Assembly: GCA_024693025.1 (NCBI GenBank)
Contig: JAILLS010000102.1
Coordinates: forward strand, 1 to 56,319
Direction: 5' to 3'
From: Succinivibrio sp.
Lineage (GTDB): Bacteria > Pseudomonadota > Gammaproteobacteria > Enterobacterales > Succinivibrionaceae
Length of the DNA: 56,319 bases
The notes beneath the pieces were generated by a model, which was not told the origin of the DNA, did not search any database, and worked only from the letters and a program-made list of their open reading frames with translations. Positions 19,654 to 28,165 of the stretch are shown one piece after another (the first letter of the stretch is position 1; every line of letters begins with the position of its first letter). Made by a program: the position numbers and the translations under genes.

Positions 19654-19677
19654 TCAGCCTCACCAAAGTGAGGCTGA
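19654..19677 (+). terminator. Ten-base hairpin after pheA
   Basis: TCAGCCTCAC / GTGAGGCTGA with loop CAAA, nine bases after the pheA stop. There is no T tail, so it may be a weak terminator or a 3'-end protecting stem. Confidence 0.5.
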
Positions 19678-19819
19678 AGTGTTAAAAAAGCTTTCATACT
19701 CAACGAGATCTTTGCCTATCTAAGTGCTTTTGCCTGATTCTGTCCCCTCCTAAACCAAGCTTTACTCCATACTCCTTAAAATGCGCACAGTTTCAATCAA
19801 CCATACTCAAGGAGTAACC

Positions 19820-20419
19820 ATGTATTTAACCTTAAATCAGTCAGGGCTTAAACTTGCCTCAGACAGGAGCCTTGCTGCAATTCTCGTCGAAAGTCTGCTA
19901 AGTCCCCTGCTTATCGCCAGCATAGCCATACTGCTTTTCAGCCTAGGCCTCAAGCTGACCTTGGCGCTCAACCATCTGTATGTGAATATCTCAGGCTCGC
20001 TGCCAGCAGGTCTCTATGCCAGTGAGGAGCTTAGTGAACCTCTGCACAAGAACGACCTGGTACTCTCCTGCTTGACACCAAAGACTGCCAATCTGGCCTT
20101 AAGCCGCGGCTATCTTAGCGCTCAGGGACTGCTGAACCGCTGCGAGAAAATCGGAAAATACGTCGTAGCCACGCAGGGAGACGAGGTGCAGATCTCCTCT
20201 GAAGGCATTCGGGTCAACTCAAGACTGCTGCCTAAAACTGCACCTCTGCCTTATGACGGAGAAGGCAGGATACTAAAGAGTGCTTCGCTCAGGCAGAGCT
20301 TAAAGGAGCATGAACTGCTCCTGGCAAGCTTTAAAAGAGAATCCTACGACAGCCGTTATTTCGGTATTGTCAAAGAAGAGCAGGTTATAGGCAGGCTCAA
20401 ACCGGTCTTTACTTTCTAA
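19820..20419 (+). CDS. TraF-like S26C signal peptidase, orphan
   Basis: A 199-residue membrane-anchored serine peptidase of the S26C (conjugative transfer TraF/TrhF) group. One N-terminal membrane segment (about 20-50) is followed by NISGSLPAGLY, whose Ser60 in SxPxG is the likely nucleophile. KYVVATQGDEV supplies the general-base Lys113, and SYDSRYFG matches the conserved C-terminal box. ATG 19820 has AAGGAG at a five-base spacing. TraF enzymes normally mature pilin or relaxase-system proteins inside conjugation gene clusters; here there is no conjugation gene nearby, so the substrate is unknown. The catalytic dyad looks intact. Confidence 0.82.
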   Translation: MYLTLNQSGLKLASDRSLAAILVESLLSPLLIASIAILLFSLGLKLTLALNHLYVNISGSLPAGLYASEELSEPLHKNDLVLSCLTPKTANLALSRGYLSAQGLLNRCEKIGKYVVATQGDEVQISSEGIRVNSRLLPKTAPLPYDGEGRILKSASLRQSLKEHELLLASFKRESYDSRYFGIVKEEQVIGRLKPVFTF

Positions 20420-20462
20420 AGCATTTTAAAGTAAAGACCATCAGGATGCCTATAAACAAAGA

Positions 20463-20485
20463 TCCCGCCGGCAATGCAGGCGGGA
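20463..20485 (-). terminator. Terminator between the convergent peptidase gene and fabF
   Basis: Perfect seven-base GC-rich stem TCCCGCC / GGCGGGA with a nine-base loop. On the minus strand it runs into TCTTTGTTT, 25 bases past the fabF stop. It may also slow transcripts from the plus-strand peptidase gene. Confidence 0.75.
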
Positions 20486-20509
20486 CCTTGAGATCAGCTG
20501 TGCCTTTGT

Positions 20510-21754
20510 TTAAAGACGTTTGAAGATCAGAGAGCCATTGGTACCGCCAAAGCCAAAGTTATTGGAGATGGCGTACTCAATATCGTATTTCTGGGCAGTG
20601 TTAGGCACCAGATTGAAATCCCCTACCTCAGGTTCTGGATTGATAAGATTGATGGTAGGAGGGCAGATCTGATCGCGAATGGCTAACACCGTGATCACTG
20701 CCTCGATAGCACCTGCAGCACCCAAGAGATGTCCGGTCATGGACTTGGTCGAGCTCATACAGGTATGCTTTGGAGCATCGCCAAAGATGCTCTTGACTGC
20801 ACGCAGCTCAGACAGGTCACCCACATGAGTGGAGGTACCGTGAGCATTGATATAGTTAATCTGTTCAGGCTTGAGCTGAGCATCCTGTAAAGCATGACGA
20901 ATAGAACGGGCGGCGCCGTCGCCGTCTTCAGGAGTAGCTGTCATATGATAGGCATCACCGCTCATGCCAAAGCCGACTAATTCAGCATAGATCTTAGCCC
21001 CGCGTGCCTTAGCGTGCTCATACTCTTCTAGGACCAGAATACCCGCACCGTCGCCCAGCACAAAGCCGTCACGATCAATATCCCATGGACGTGAGGCATG
21101 CTCAGGATCATCATTGCGGGTCGAGAGAGCCTTCATGGTACCGAAACCGCCAATACCCATTGGCGTGGAAGCTTTTTCAGAACCGCCGCAGACCATGACA
21201 TCAGCATCACCATAGGCGATAAGACGGGCTGACAGACCTATGGCATGGGTGCCTGTTGCGCAGGCAGTCACGGTAGACAGATTCGGACCTTTAAGGCCTT
21301 TCATAATGGAAAGCTGTCCTGACACCATGTTGATAATAGTGGAAGGTACGAAGAAAGGACTAATGCCATGCGGACCACGCTTGGCAAGTCCCAGGATATT
21401 CTTTTCAATCAGAGCAAGTCCACCGATGCCGGAACCGATCATCGTACCGACCCGTGTGGCATTTTCAGGTGTAATTTCAAGCTTGGAATCTTCAAGAGCC
21501 ATTAAACCGGCGGCAATGCCATACTGAATGAAGAGGTCCATCTTGCGCTCATCTTTGCGATCGATGCCCCACTGCTCCGGGGAGAAATTCTTGACGGTGC
21601 CGGCAATTTTGACTGAAAAATCAGTGGCGTCAAAGTGTTCAATTTTTGAGATGCCACTCTTGCCTGCTAATAAATTCTGCCAGGACTCTGCGGCTGTGGA
21701 TCCCACTGGGCTTATCATGCCTAGACCAGTAACAACTACCCTGCGATTCTGCAC
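20510..21754 (-). CDS. fabF: 3-Oxoacyl-ACP synthase II
   Basis: Condenses malonyl-ACP with acyl-ACP to elongate fatty acids. The thiolase-fold catalytic triad is intact: Cys165 ([10 protein letters not shown]), His in NAHGTST and His in [13 protein letters not shown]. The C-terminal [13 protein letters not shown] is conserved. At 414 residues it matches E. coli FabF. The start is GTG 21754 with GGGAG six bases upstream. It is the last gene of the fab cluster but is separated from acpP by a terminator and has its own promoter. Confidence 0.97.
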   Translation of the reverse strand: MQNRRVVVTGLGMISPVGSTAAESWQNLLAGKSGISKIEHFDATDFSVKIAGTVKNFSPEQWGIDRKDERKMDLFIQYGIAAGLMALEDSKLEITPENATRVGTMIGSGIGGLALIEKNILGLAKRGPHGISPFFVPSTIINMVSGQLSIMKGLKGPNLSTVTACATGTHAIGLSARLIAYGDADVMVCGGSEKASTPMGIGGFGTMKALSTRNDDPEHASRPWDIDRDGFVLGDGAGILVLEEYEHAKARGAKIYAELVGFGMSGDAYHMTATPEDGDGAARSIRHALQDAQLKPEQINYINAHGTSTHVGDLSELRAVKSIFGDAPKHTCMSSTKSMTGHLLGAAGAIEAVITVLAIRDQICPPTINLINPEPEVGDFNLVPNTAQKYDIEYAISNNFGFGGTNGSLIFKRL

Positions 21755-21869
21755 AGTAAACTCCCAATATAAAGAGGAGGGCGAATGCCCCTATGTGAAT
21801 TCGATGCTGCATCTAAATCCACTGCGGATTCAGATACATTCAGTGTGCTTATAGCCCACTCTGCGGCTC

Positions 21870-21898
21870 AGTATATCATCATCTTAAATGGCTCTCAA
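21870..21898 (-). promoter_or_regulatory. Sigma-70-type promoter for fabF
   Basis: On the minus strand TTGAGA, a 17-base spacer, then TATACT. The predicted start is near 21863, giving a leader of about 110 bases before the fabF GTG. Confidence 0.65.
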
Positions 21899-22086
21899 GC
21901 AAAAAGGAGGCTCGCAGGAAGCGTCACAGTTACCTTTGTCAGGATTTGTGCTAAAGCAGGCAAAATCAGCCCAAACTTTGACCTGTCACACAGAATTCGT
22001 CAGGCATTTTAAGACGTAAACAGATAAAAATTAAAGCTAGGCTCGAGCGCGTGGAGGTGCTGAGAAAAAGCCTAGTTACAGAAATG

Positions 22087-22108
22087 GAAAAGGCGGGATA
22101 AACCCGCC
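22087..22108 (-). terminator. Terminator after acpP
   Basis: On the minus strand GGCGGG / CCCGCC encloses a short loop and is followed by four T, 22 bases after the acpP stop. It lets abundant acpP message end before fabF. Confidence 0.75.
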
Positions 22109-22129
22109 CTCTCATGCCTTGAAAAAAGA

Positions 22130-22381
22130 TTAGTCTTCTTTTTCCTGATGGCTTTCGATGTAATCGATAGCAGCCTGAACGGTGTTGATCTTTTCAGCTT
22201 CTTCGTCAGGGATTTCGGTATTGAATTCTTCTTCGAGGGCCATAACCAACTCGACGGTGTCCAGAGAATCTGCACCTAAGTCATCTACGAAAGAAGCCTC
22301 TGGTACGACATCTTCAGGTTTAACACCCAACATGTCAACGATAATTTTCTTTACACGATCTTGAATATTGCTATTGCTCAT
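22130..22381 (-). CDS. acpP: Acyl carrier protein
   Basis: Acidic 83-residue four-helix carrier of growing acyl chains. The phosphopantetheine site is Ser39 in [17 protein letters not shown], the classic DSL motif. It sits between fabG and fabF as in E. coli. The ATG follows AAAGGAAAC. Its own promoter region, structured leader and terminator suggest separate high-level expression. Confidence 0.98.
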   Translation of the reverse strand: MSNSNIQDRVKKIIVDMLGVKPEDVVPEASFVDDLGADSLDTVELVMALEEEFNTEIPDEEAEKINTVQAAIDYIESHQEKED

Positions 22382-22433
22382 TTGTTTCCTTTGATCAGCC
22401 TGTGCTAACGCACATTAACTGTCCTATGTTACT

Positions 22434-22493
22434 TTCAGACCCAATGTCTGAACCCCAAAAAACCTATGCAGTGATTATAATGGTTTTAAAACC
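22434..22493 (-). promoter_or_regulatory. Probable acpP promoter with palindrome and leader hairpin
   Basis: On the minus strand a perfect -10 TATAAT (22474-22479) lies two bases downstream of the perfect palindrome GGTTTTAAAACC (22482-22493), in the place of the -35/-10 spacer; no good -35 is visible. The leader contains the perfect stem TTCAGAC / GTCTGAA (22434-22452) and a smaller stem TGTGC / GCACA near 22401-22414. The palindrome may be an operator for a fatty-acid regulator. Confidence 0.45.
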
Positions 22494-22659
22494 CTTTTGG
22501 TAGTATAAAAAGATCGAATCAATCAAAAAAAATACTTTTAGTCAGGAGTTTTTAAAATAACCATCTGAAAACACACAACATACCCGCACACTCACGTTTA
22601 TCATTCTGTGTGCAAACTCAAACTTTTCACCCCCGGCTCATTAGAGCCTGAGGCAAAAA

Positions 22660-23406
22660 CTAGTTGCAGTACATGCCTCCGTTCACGTCAAGAGTACTGC
22701 CTGTAACATACGCGCCCAGATCTGAAGCAAGATATACTACAGCTCCTGCAATGTCCTCAGGGGTAGCGGCTCTCTTCAGAGGGATCTGCTGCTCCCAGGC
22801 CTTAGTCTGTGCCTCATCGAGAACTGCAGTCATATCGGTCTTAACAAAACCCGGGGCTACGCAGTTGACGGTAATGCCGCGTGAACCAACTTCCTTGGCT
22901 AAAGACTTTGAGAAGCCCACCAGACCTGCCTTGGCTGCTGCATAGTTGCACTGACCGGCATTGCCAGTCTCGCCTACCACTGAGGTAATCGAGATCACGC
23001 GCCCTGCTCTCTTCTTCATCATGGCGCTCACACACAGCTTGGTCAGCTGGACATGGGCATTGAGATCGCACTGCAGCACACTGGCCCAGTCGCTGTCCTT
23101 CATGCGAATAAACAGCGTATCACGGGTGATGCCGGCATTATTCACGAGAATATCAGGTGCGCTACCAGCAAGCTCTGAAACCTGCTTGAATAAAGCATCG
23201 ATAGAGTCTTTATCCTCGGCATTCATCACCAGCCCCTGACCTTTGCCGCAGAGATATTCGGTAATGGCCTGAGCCCCCTTCTCGGAAGTCGCAGTACCGT
23301 ATACCTTGGCCCCCAGTTCGCAGAAGGCAGTGGCAATTGCCTTGCCAATGCCGCGAGAAGCACCGGTTACCAGTACCACCTTATCGGTAAAATCAAGTTT
23401 GAACAT
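22660..23406 (-). CDS. fabG: 3-Oxoacyl-ACP reductase
   Basis: NADPH-dependent reduction of beta-ketoacyl-ACP. Short-chain dehydrogenase of 248 residues with TGASRGIG near residue 15, NNAGITRD, catalytic Ser in SITSVVGE and the YAAAKAG Tyr-Lys pair. The ATG lies one base after the fabD stop with GAGG inside the end of fabD, so the two are translationally coupled. A 278-base gap with a GGCTC / GAGCC hairpin separates it from acpP. Confidence 0.97.
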   Translation of the reverse strand: MFKLDFTDKVVLVTGASRGIGKAIATAFCELGAKVYGTATSEKGAQAITEYLCGKGQGLVMNAEDKDSIDALFKQVSELAGSAPDILVNNAGITRDTLFIRMKDSDWASVLQCDLNAHVQLTKLCVSAMMKKRAGRVISITSVVGETGNAGQCNYAAAKAGLVGFSKSLAKEVGSRGITVNCVAPGFVKTDMTAVLDEAQTKAWEQQIPLKRAATPEDIAGAVVYLASDLGAYVTGSTLDVNGGMYCN

Positions 23407-23407
23407 T

Positions 23408-24349
23408 CTAACCCTCTTTAATCTGTGCTACAGCCTTGTCCAGCGAAGCAGGATCGTTGACATTGGCCACAGCAATACTCTTGTCAATGCGGCGGATAAG
23501 TCCGCTTAAAACTTTATTCGGGCCGCATTCCACCATGAGAGCTGCACCCGCACTCTGCATCCCCTTGACACACTGTACCCAGCGGACTGGCTCAGTCAGC
23601 TGAGCAATCAGCGCAGCTTTCAGCTCAGAGACCTGACGCAGAGGTTTAGCTGAACAGTTTACATAGACATCAAGCTTAGCCTCAGACAGCGTGATCTTCT
23701 CAAGCTCATCCTTAAGTCTTAGAGCAGCACTCTCCATCAGCGGACAGTGTGACGGAGCCGACACGGCCAGCGGCACCACGCGCTTGGCTCCCTGCTCGGT
23801 AAAGGCATCACAGGCACGCTTGACAGCCTCAGCATTGCCTGAAATCACCACCTGACCTGGAGTATTGAAGTTAGCGGCATAGACCATATCACCGCTCTTG
23901 CTGACCTCAGCGCAGACCTTGACAATCACTTCATCGTCAAGGCCCAGTACGGCTGCCATAGCACCGACTCCAGCCGGCACCGCTTCCTGCATCGCCTGAC
24001 CGCGCAGACGCACAAGCCTGACGGCATCAGCAAAGGCCATTACCCCTGCGGCTACCAGAGCTGAATACTCACCTAAGGAGTGACCAGCTACCGCACAGGG
24101 AGCACCTGCTCCGGCTGCCTGCAGAGCTCTGAAAGCGGCCACTGAAGCAGTTAAAATGGCAGGCTGAGTGACCTCGGTCTTATTGAGTTCACTCTCAGGT
24201 CCATTCAGGGTCAAGGCCTTAAGATCATAGCCCAAAGCCTCATTGGCTTCAGCATAGGTCCTGGCCACCTCAGGATGATCCATAAAAGTGGCAAACATGC
24301 CTACGGCCTGAGATCCCTGGCCTGGAAACACTGCTGCAAATTGTGTCAT
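23408..24349 (-). CDS. fabD: Malonyl-CoA:ACP transacylase
   Basis: Loads malonyl groups onto ACP. The nucleophile elbow GHSLGEYSAL has Ser91, the N-terminal FPGQGSQ loop and the SAPSHCPLM histidine region are present. 313 residues, as in E. coli (309). The ATG follows AAGGAG. It lies between fabH (12-base gap) and fabG. Confidence 0.97.
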   Translation of the reverse strand: MTQFAAVFPGQGSQAVGMFATFMDHPEVARTYAEANEALGYDLKALTLNGPESELNKTEVTQPAILTASVAAFRALQAAGAGAPCAVAGHSLGEYSALVAAGVMAFADAVRLVRLRGQAMQEAVPAGVGAMAAVLGLDDEVIVKVCAEVSKSGDMVYAANFNTPGQVVISGNAEAVKRACDAFTEQGAKRVVPLAVSAPSHCPLMESAALRLKDELEKITLSEAKLDVYVNCSAKPLRQVSELKAALIAQLTEPVRWVQCVKGMQSAGAALMVECGPNKVLSGLIRRIDKSIAVANVNDPASLDKAVAQIKEG

Positions 24350-24361
24350 ACAAACTCCTTA

Positions 24362-25318
24362 TCAATAACGGATCAGAGCCGAGCCCCAGGTAAAGCCGCC
24401 GCCGAAGGATTCAAGCAAAAGCACATGGCCGCGCTGAATTCTTCCTGAGCGGATGCCTTCATCTAAAGCTAGAGGCACCGAAGCTGAAGAGGTATTACCC
24501 TGCTTGTCCAAAGTCACGATCACTCGAGACATATCTAAATGCAGTTTACGGGCAGTTGCGGTAATGATGCGCAGATTGGCCTGATGCGGCACCAGAAAGT
24601 CCAGATCCGCATCGCTCATCCCGGCTTTCTCCAGGGTCTGATTGACAAGACCGGCTAAGATCACCACCGCCTGTTTAAACACCTCATTGCCCTTCATATA
24701 GAGATAGTCACTCTCAGAACTGGGTCTGCCGCGGACCGGATGCGGCAGAGTCAAAAGTGGAGCACGCTTGGCGTCTGAAGACAGATGCACGGCAAGTGTA
24801 CCCTGCTCATCAGAGGCGCCCACAATAGCCGCACCGGCACCATCTCCGAACAGGATGATCGTGGTGCGGTCCTGGGGATTACAGGCATGGGAAATGCGAT
24901 CGGCACCGACCACCAGAATCTTCTGTGCCTGTCCTGACATAATCATGGCATGGGCAATGGCATAGGCATAGCTAAAGCCTGAGCAGGCAGCCGCCACATC
25001 AAAGGCAGGTACGCCGGCAAGACCTAGAGCGCCGGCAATTTCACAGGCACAGGAAGGAAAAGCATATTGAGAGGAGGTGGTAGCACAGATCACCGCATCC
25101 AGATCCGCTGGCTGCAGCCTGGCACTCTCCAGAGCCTTTTTGGCAGCCTCAGTCCCCATATAGGCAGCAGTCTCCTGCTCAGAGGCAATGCGCCGTTCCT
25201 TAATGCCCGTACGCTCGATAATCCATTCATCAGAGGTCTCGACCATGCGTTCCAAATCAGCATTGGTGCGTACCTGTTCCGGCAAATATCCACCGGTGCC
25301 AAGAATTCTTGAATACAA
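24362..25318 (-). CDS. fabH: 3-Oxoacyl-ACP synthase III
   Basis: Starts fatty acid synthesis by condensing acetyl-CoA with malonyl-ACP. With a TTG start at 25318 the protein is 318 residues, begins (M)YSRILGTGGYLPEQVRTNADLE like E. coli FabH (317), and has GGAGG four bases upstream; a longer ATG frame would add 12 unrelated residues. The triad is Cys112 (AAACSGF), His in VPHQANLRI near 245 and Asn in DKQGNTSSASVP near 275. Confidence 0.96.
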   Translation of the reverse strand: MYSRILGTGGYLPEQVRTNADLERMVETSDEWIIERTGIKERRIASEQETAAYMGTEAAKKALESARLQPADLDAVICATTSSQYAFPSCACEIAGALGLAGVPAFDVAAACSGFSYAYAIAHAMIMSGQAQKILVVGADRISHACNPQDRTTIILFGDGAGAAIVGASDEQGTLAVHLSSDAKRAPLLTLPHPVRGRPSSESDYLYMKGNEVFKQAVVILAGLVNQTLEKAGMSDADLDFLVPHQANLRIITATARKLHLDMSRVIVTLDKQGNTSSASVPLALDEGIRSGRIQRGHVLLLESFGGGFTWGSALIRY

Positions 25319-25375
25319 GGGACCTCCCTTCAAAGATAGGCAAAATTCAGACAATTATTTTATATTATATATGCT

Positions 25376-26338
25376 TTAGCTGTCTAAATGCTGTGCGATT
25401 TTTTGGCAAAGATCAAGCTCTGCAACCTTGGAGGCTTCCACAATTGCGACCCCCAGGGCGGCGCTGGTGGCGCTGGCATGACTTTTAAGCACATTGCCGC
25501 GTACCCCTAAAAGAATTGAGCCGTTATAATGCCAGGGCTGCAGCCACTCGGGCTTGGCGAGCAGCGCAAAGAAACGCTTCAGCCCCTGCTGATGGGCAAA
25601 CAGATGAGCCACGCCTTCGGCAGCCTTGAGCGCCACATTACCGGTAAAGCCATCGGACAGAATGACGTCCGCATCGCCGCAGAACAGCCGGTTAGCTTCG
25701 ACAAAGCCCCCGCAGTTCAGCCTCTGATCCGCCAAAATCAGATCGCGGGCACTTTTAACCAGCTTATTGCCTTTTTCCTGTTCACTGCCGACATTGAGTA
25801 CACACAGACGCGGTGAAGGAATACCCCAGGCTAAATTCAAGGTGCAGTGAGCAAGTCTTGCAAAATCATAGAGATCGCTTGCTGAGCAGCTGGCGTTGGC
25901 GCCTAAATCAAGCATCAGGGAAAACCTGGTCGTGCCGCCTGGGATCTTAGCTGCCAGTGCCGGGCGCATATTGCCGATACAGCCTAAATGATGACGGGCA
26001 AGTGTCACTAAAGGTCCGGTGCCGCCGCTTGAAACCACCGCCTGAGCATCTCCTGCTCTGACCGCTTCAATCGCCTGGGCTAAGGCTGAATTCTGATAGT
26101 TTCTGAGCACCGTCTTAGGGGAGGCATCCTGAGGAATGTTCTCCGGCGCTTCGACAAAGGAAATCCGCTCGCGGTCAAACCTTTCTGCACTAAGGGCCTG
26201 CTGCAGGGCAGCTGAGCCAAAGACTCTGACATGCAGAGACGGCTTGAGATTAAAGGCAAAGCGCAGCGCACGCACCACTTCCTGAGGGTCGTGACTGTCC
26301 CCGCCCATGCCATCTAAGGCAACTGTGACTTTTCCCAT
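25376..26338 (-). CDS. plsX: Phosphate acyltransferase PlsX
   Basis: Makes acyl-phosphate from acyl-ACP for phospholipid synthesis. Typical motifs are the N-terminal VTVALDGMGGDSHDP, SSGGTGPLVTLA near residue 105, LDLGANASCSASDLYDFA and LSDGFTGNVALKAAEG. 320 residues. The ATG at 26338 has only a weak ribosome site. It lies downstream of rpmF, with an attenuator-like terminator between them. Confidence 0.95.
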   Translation of the reverse strand: MGKVTVALDGMGGDSHDPQEVVRALRFAFNLKPSLHVRVFGSAALQQALSAERFDRERISFVEAPENIPQDASPKTVLRNYQNSALAQAIEAVRAGDAQAVVSSGGTGPLVTLARHHLGCIGNMRPALAAKIPGGTTRFSLMLDLGANASCSASDLYDFARLAHCTLNLAWGIPSPRLCVLNVGSEQEKGNKLVKSARDLILADQRLNCGGFVEANRLFCGDADVILSDGFTGNVALKAAEGVAHLFAHQQGLKRFFALLAKPEWLQPWHYNGSILLGVRGNVLKSHASATSAALGVAIVEASKVAELDLCQKIAQHLDS

Positions 26339-26370
26339 ATCCGGTCTTATGCAGCTTGAGGTTTAATCTC

Positions 26371-26404
26371 AAAAAAAAGGACGTCCAAGTTTCAACTGAA
26401 CGCC
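26371..26404 (-). terminator. Terminator/attenuator between rpmF and plsX
   Basis: On the minus strand GGGCGTTCA pairs with TGGACGTCC (nine pairs, two wobble) around a nine-base loop, directly followed by eight T. It is 29 bases after the rpmF stop. It probably reduces read-through from the ribosomal protein gene into the lipid operon. Confidence 0.75.
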
Positions 26405-26432
26405 CTATCTGTCTTAATGTTTAATGACGTTA

Positions 26433-26627
26433 TTACTTGCGATCATCAAACTTAGCTGGAGTTAAATCAAACTTAACGCCACGATAATAACCATCGGCAG
26501 TTACGTTATGACTGATATGCACTTCTGCTGAAGTCTTATCCATACCAAGGGATAAAGCATTCAATGCATCATGGGAACGACGCATATCACGACGAGAACG
26601 GGACTTGTGGTTCTGCTGAACAGCCAT
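26433..26627 (-). CDS. rpmF: 50S ribosomal protein L32
   Basis: A 64-residue basic protein with [20 protein letters not shown] at the start and [11 protein letters not shown] in the centre, both diagnostic of L32. No zinc-finger cysteines are present, as in the enterobacterial protein. The ATG follows TAGGAGAC. The usual upstream partner yceD (DUF177) is missing; a phenylacetate-CoA ligase gene lies there instead. Confidence 0.97.
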   Translation of the reverse strand: MAVQQNHKSRSRRDMRRSHDALNALSLGMDKTSAEVHISHNVTADGYYRGVKFDLTPAKFDDRK

Positions 26628-26734
26628 TTCTGTCTCCTACATATTAACAAATAAAAAAGCGAGCAACTTGATGTCCCGCAATTACTTAAAAAGTTGAAAT
26701 CCTGCCGCAACTCGATGCGGACTCATGGCGCAAA

Positions 26735-26763
26735 ATTATACTCAATCCAGGCTTAGATATCAA
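26735..26763 (-). promoter_or_regulatory. Strong sigma-70 promoter for rpmF
   Basis: On the minus strand TTGATA, a spacer of exactly 17, then a perfect TATAAT. The start would be near 26728, leaving a leader of about 100 bases before the L32 ATG. Confidence 0.88.
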
Positions 26764-26884
26764 GCTAAAAATAAAAAAACATCATTTTGTATTTTAACGA
26801 AGATTTTTTATTTCAGGATCTCCTGTCAGGCCGAACTTAATGGTCTGCCTCCTGCCATTAAACCGTCTAAACTGCAGCTTAAAT

Positions 26885-26913
26885 CTGACCCGAGTCTTAG
26901 CCTCCCGGGTCAG
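26885..26913 (-). terminator. Terminator of the iorA-iorB-ligase operon
   Basis: On the minus strand CTGACCCG / CGGGTCAG, a perfect stem of eight with a 13-base loop, followed by ATTT. It starts 11 bases after the ligase stop. The tail is short. Confidence 0.6.
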
Positions 26914-26923
26914 GTACTAAGCT

Positions 26924-28165
26924 TTACATCTCACGCTGATCTTCAACGCGCTTGGTCTTCTTTTCACTGCGGGAGAGTGAGCCGATCGGCACCACAGCCA
27001 CACGCGGTGTCACACCGAATTTGGTCTTGGCAAGCTTGGCCACCTTTCTTGAGGTTTCGGCAAAATCCACCCTGCCTTCAGCTTCCACCGTAATATGCAG
27101 CACGTCACGCCGTGTTTCACTGTCACGGGCCAGAATAATACGGTATTCACTGCCGACGCCGTCCACCATGCCCAGAATACTCTCAATCTGACTTGGGAAC
27201 AGATTGACGCCATGAATCTTGAACATATCATCGCTTCTGCCGGTGATGACATCAAGACGTGGATATGGTGAGCCGCAGGCACAGGTACCTGGAATGATTC
27301 TTGACAGGTCATGAGTTCTGAAACGCAGCAGCGGAGCACCTTCCTTGACCAGGGTAGTGATCACAATCTCGCCGCTTTCTCCGTCAGGCAGGCGCTGTCC
27401 GGTTACCGGATCAATAATCTCGATAAAGACATAGTCGTCAAAATAATGGATGCCATCTTCCTCATCACAGCTGATCCCGATGCCCGGGCCGTAAATCTCA
27501 GTCAGGCCATAGATATCATATAGAGAGATGCCCAGCGCATTCTTAATGGTGTTGCGCATCTTCTCGCTCCAGCGCTCTGAGCCGATCACGCCCTTTTTCA
27601 GGCAGATCCGATCTTTCAGTCCGCGTCTGGTGATCTCCTCTGAGAGCAGCAGGGCATAGGAAGAGGTGGCAGTCAGCACGGTTGATTTCAAATCGATCAT
27701 CATCTGCAGCTGCTTTTCCGTATTGCCAGGCCCCATCGGGATAGCCATGGCGCCCAGTCTCTCACAGCCTGCCTGAAAACCGATGCCGGCAGTCCACAGA
27801 CCGTAGCCTGGAGTAATATGAATTCTGTCATGCTGGGTAATGCCGGCCATCTCATAGCAGCGCTGAAACATAATGGCCCAGTCTTCCACATCTTTCTGAG
27901 TATAGGGAATGATTACCGGTCTGCCCGTGGTGCCTGAGGAGGAATGGATTCTCACCACATCCTTGTCATCAACTGCCTGAATGCCCAGAGGATAGGCAAA
28001 CCTCAGATCATCCTTGCTGGCAAAAGGGATCTGATCAAAATCTGCCTGGCTCTTACATTCTGTAATTCCAAGTTCTCGATATTTTTTACCGTAAAAGCTA
28101 TCGGTCTTAATCAGACGTTTAATCTGTCTGTCAACAAGTTCAAGTTGTTTTTCAGTTAGTAGCAT
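26924..28165 (-). CDS. paaK: Phenylacetate-CoA ligase family protein
   Basis: AMP-forming ligase of the PaaK branch (ANL superfamily), 413 residues. The nucleotide-binding loop HSSSGTTGRPVIIPYT is near residue 75, YGLTEIYGPG is the central motif, and LRFRTHDLSRIIPG and GRSDDMFKIHGVNLFPSQIE lead into the C-terminal domain. ATG 28165 overlaps the end of iorB by 14 bases, with AGGTG as ribosome site. With IorAB it probably interconverts aryl acids and aryl-CoA (phenylacetate, indoleacetate), allowing ATP gain from aromatic amino acid breakdown. The substrate is inferred from the operon. Confidence 0.9.
   Translation of the reverse strand: MLLTEKQLELVDRQIKRLIKTDSFYGKKYRELGITECKSQADFDQIPFASKDDLRFAYPLGIQAVDDKDVVRIHSSSGTTGRPVIIPYTQKDVEDWAIMFQRCYEMAGITQHDRIHITPGYGLWTAGIGFQAGCERLGAMAIPMGPGNTEKQLQMMIDLKSTVLTATSSYALLLSEEITRRGLKDRICLKKGVIGSERWSEKMRNTIKNALGISLYDIYGLTEIYGPGIGISCDEEDGIHYFDDYVFIEIIDPVTGQRLPDGESGEIVITTLVKEGAPLLRFRTHDLSRIIPGTCACGSPYPRLDVITGRSDDMFKIHGVNLFPSQIESILGMVDGVGSEYRIILARDSETRRDVLHITVEAEGRVDFAETSRKVAKLAKTKFGVTPRVAVVPIGSLSRSEKKTKRVEDQREM

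Larger units (their letters stand above)
21755..22129. other. Noncoding spacer between acpP and fabF
   Basis: A 375-base gap, long for this operon. It contains the acpP terminator (22087-22108), a long inverted repeat CTAGGCT / AGCCTAG (22037-22075) and the fabF promoter (21870-21898). I see no convincing small gene; the open frames lack ribosome sites or resemble nothing known. Confidence 0.5.

Noticed and set aside
22035..22050. AGCTAGGCTCGAGCGC here and a one-mismatch copy at 30655-30670, suggesting a dispersed repeat
   Set aside because: Tens of 16-base matches with one mismatch are expected by chance among all pairs in a 56-kb window; the flanks do not match.
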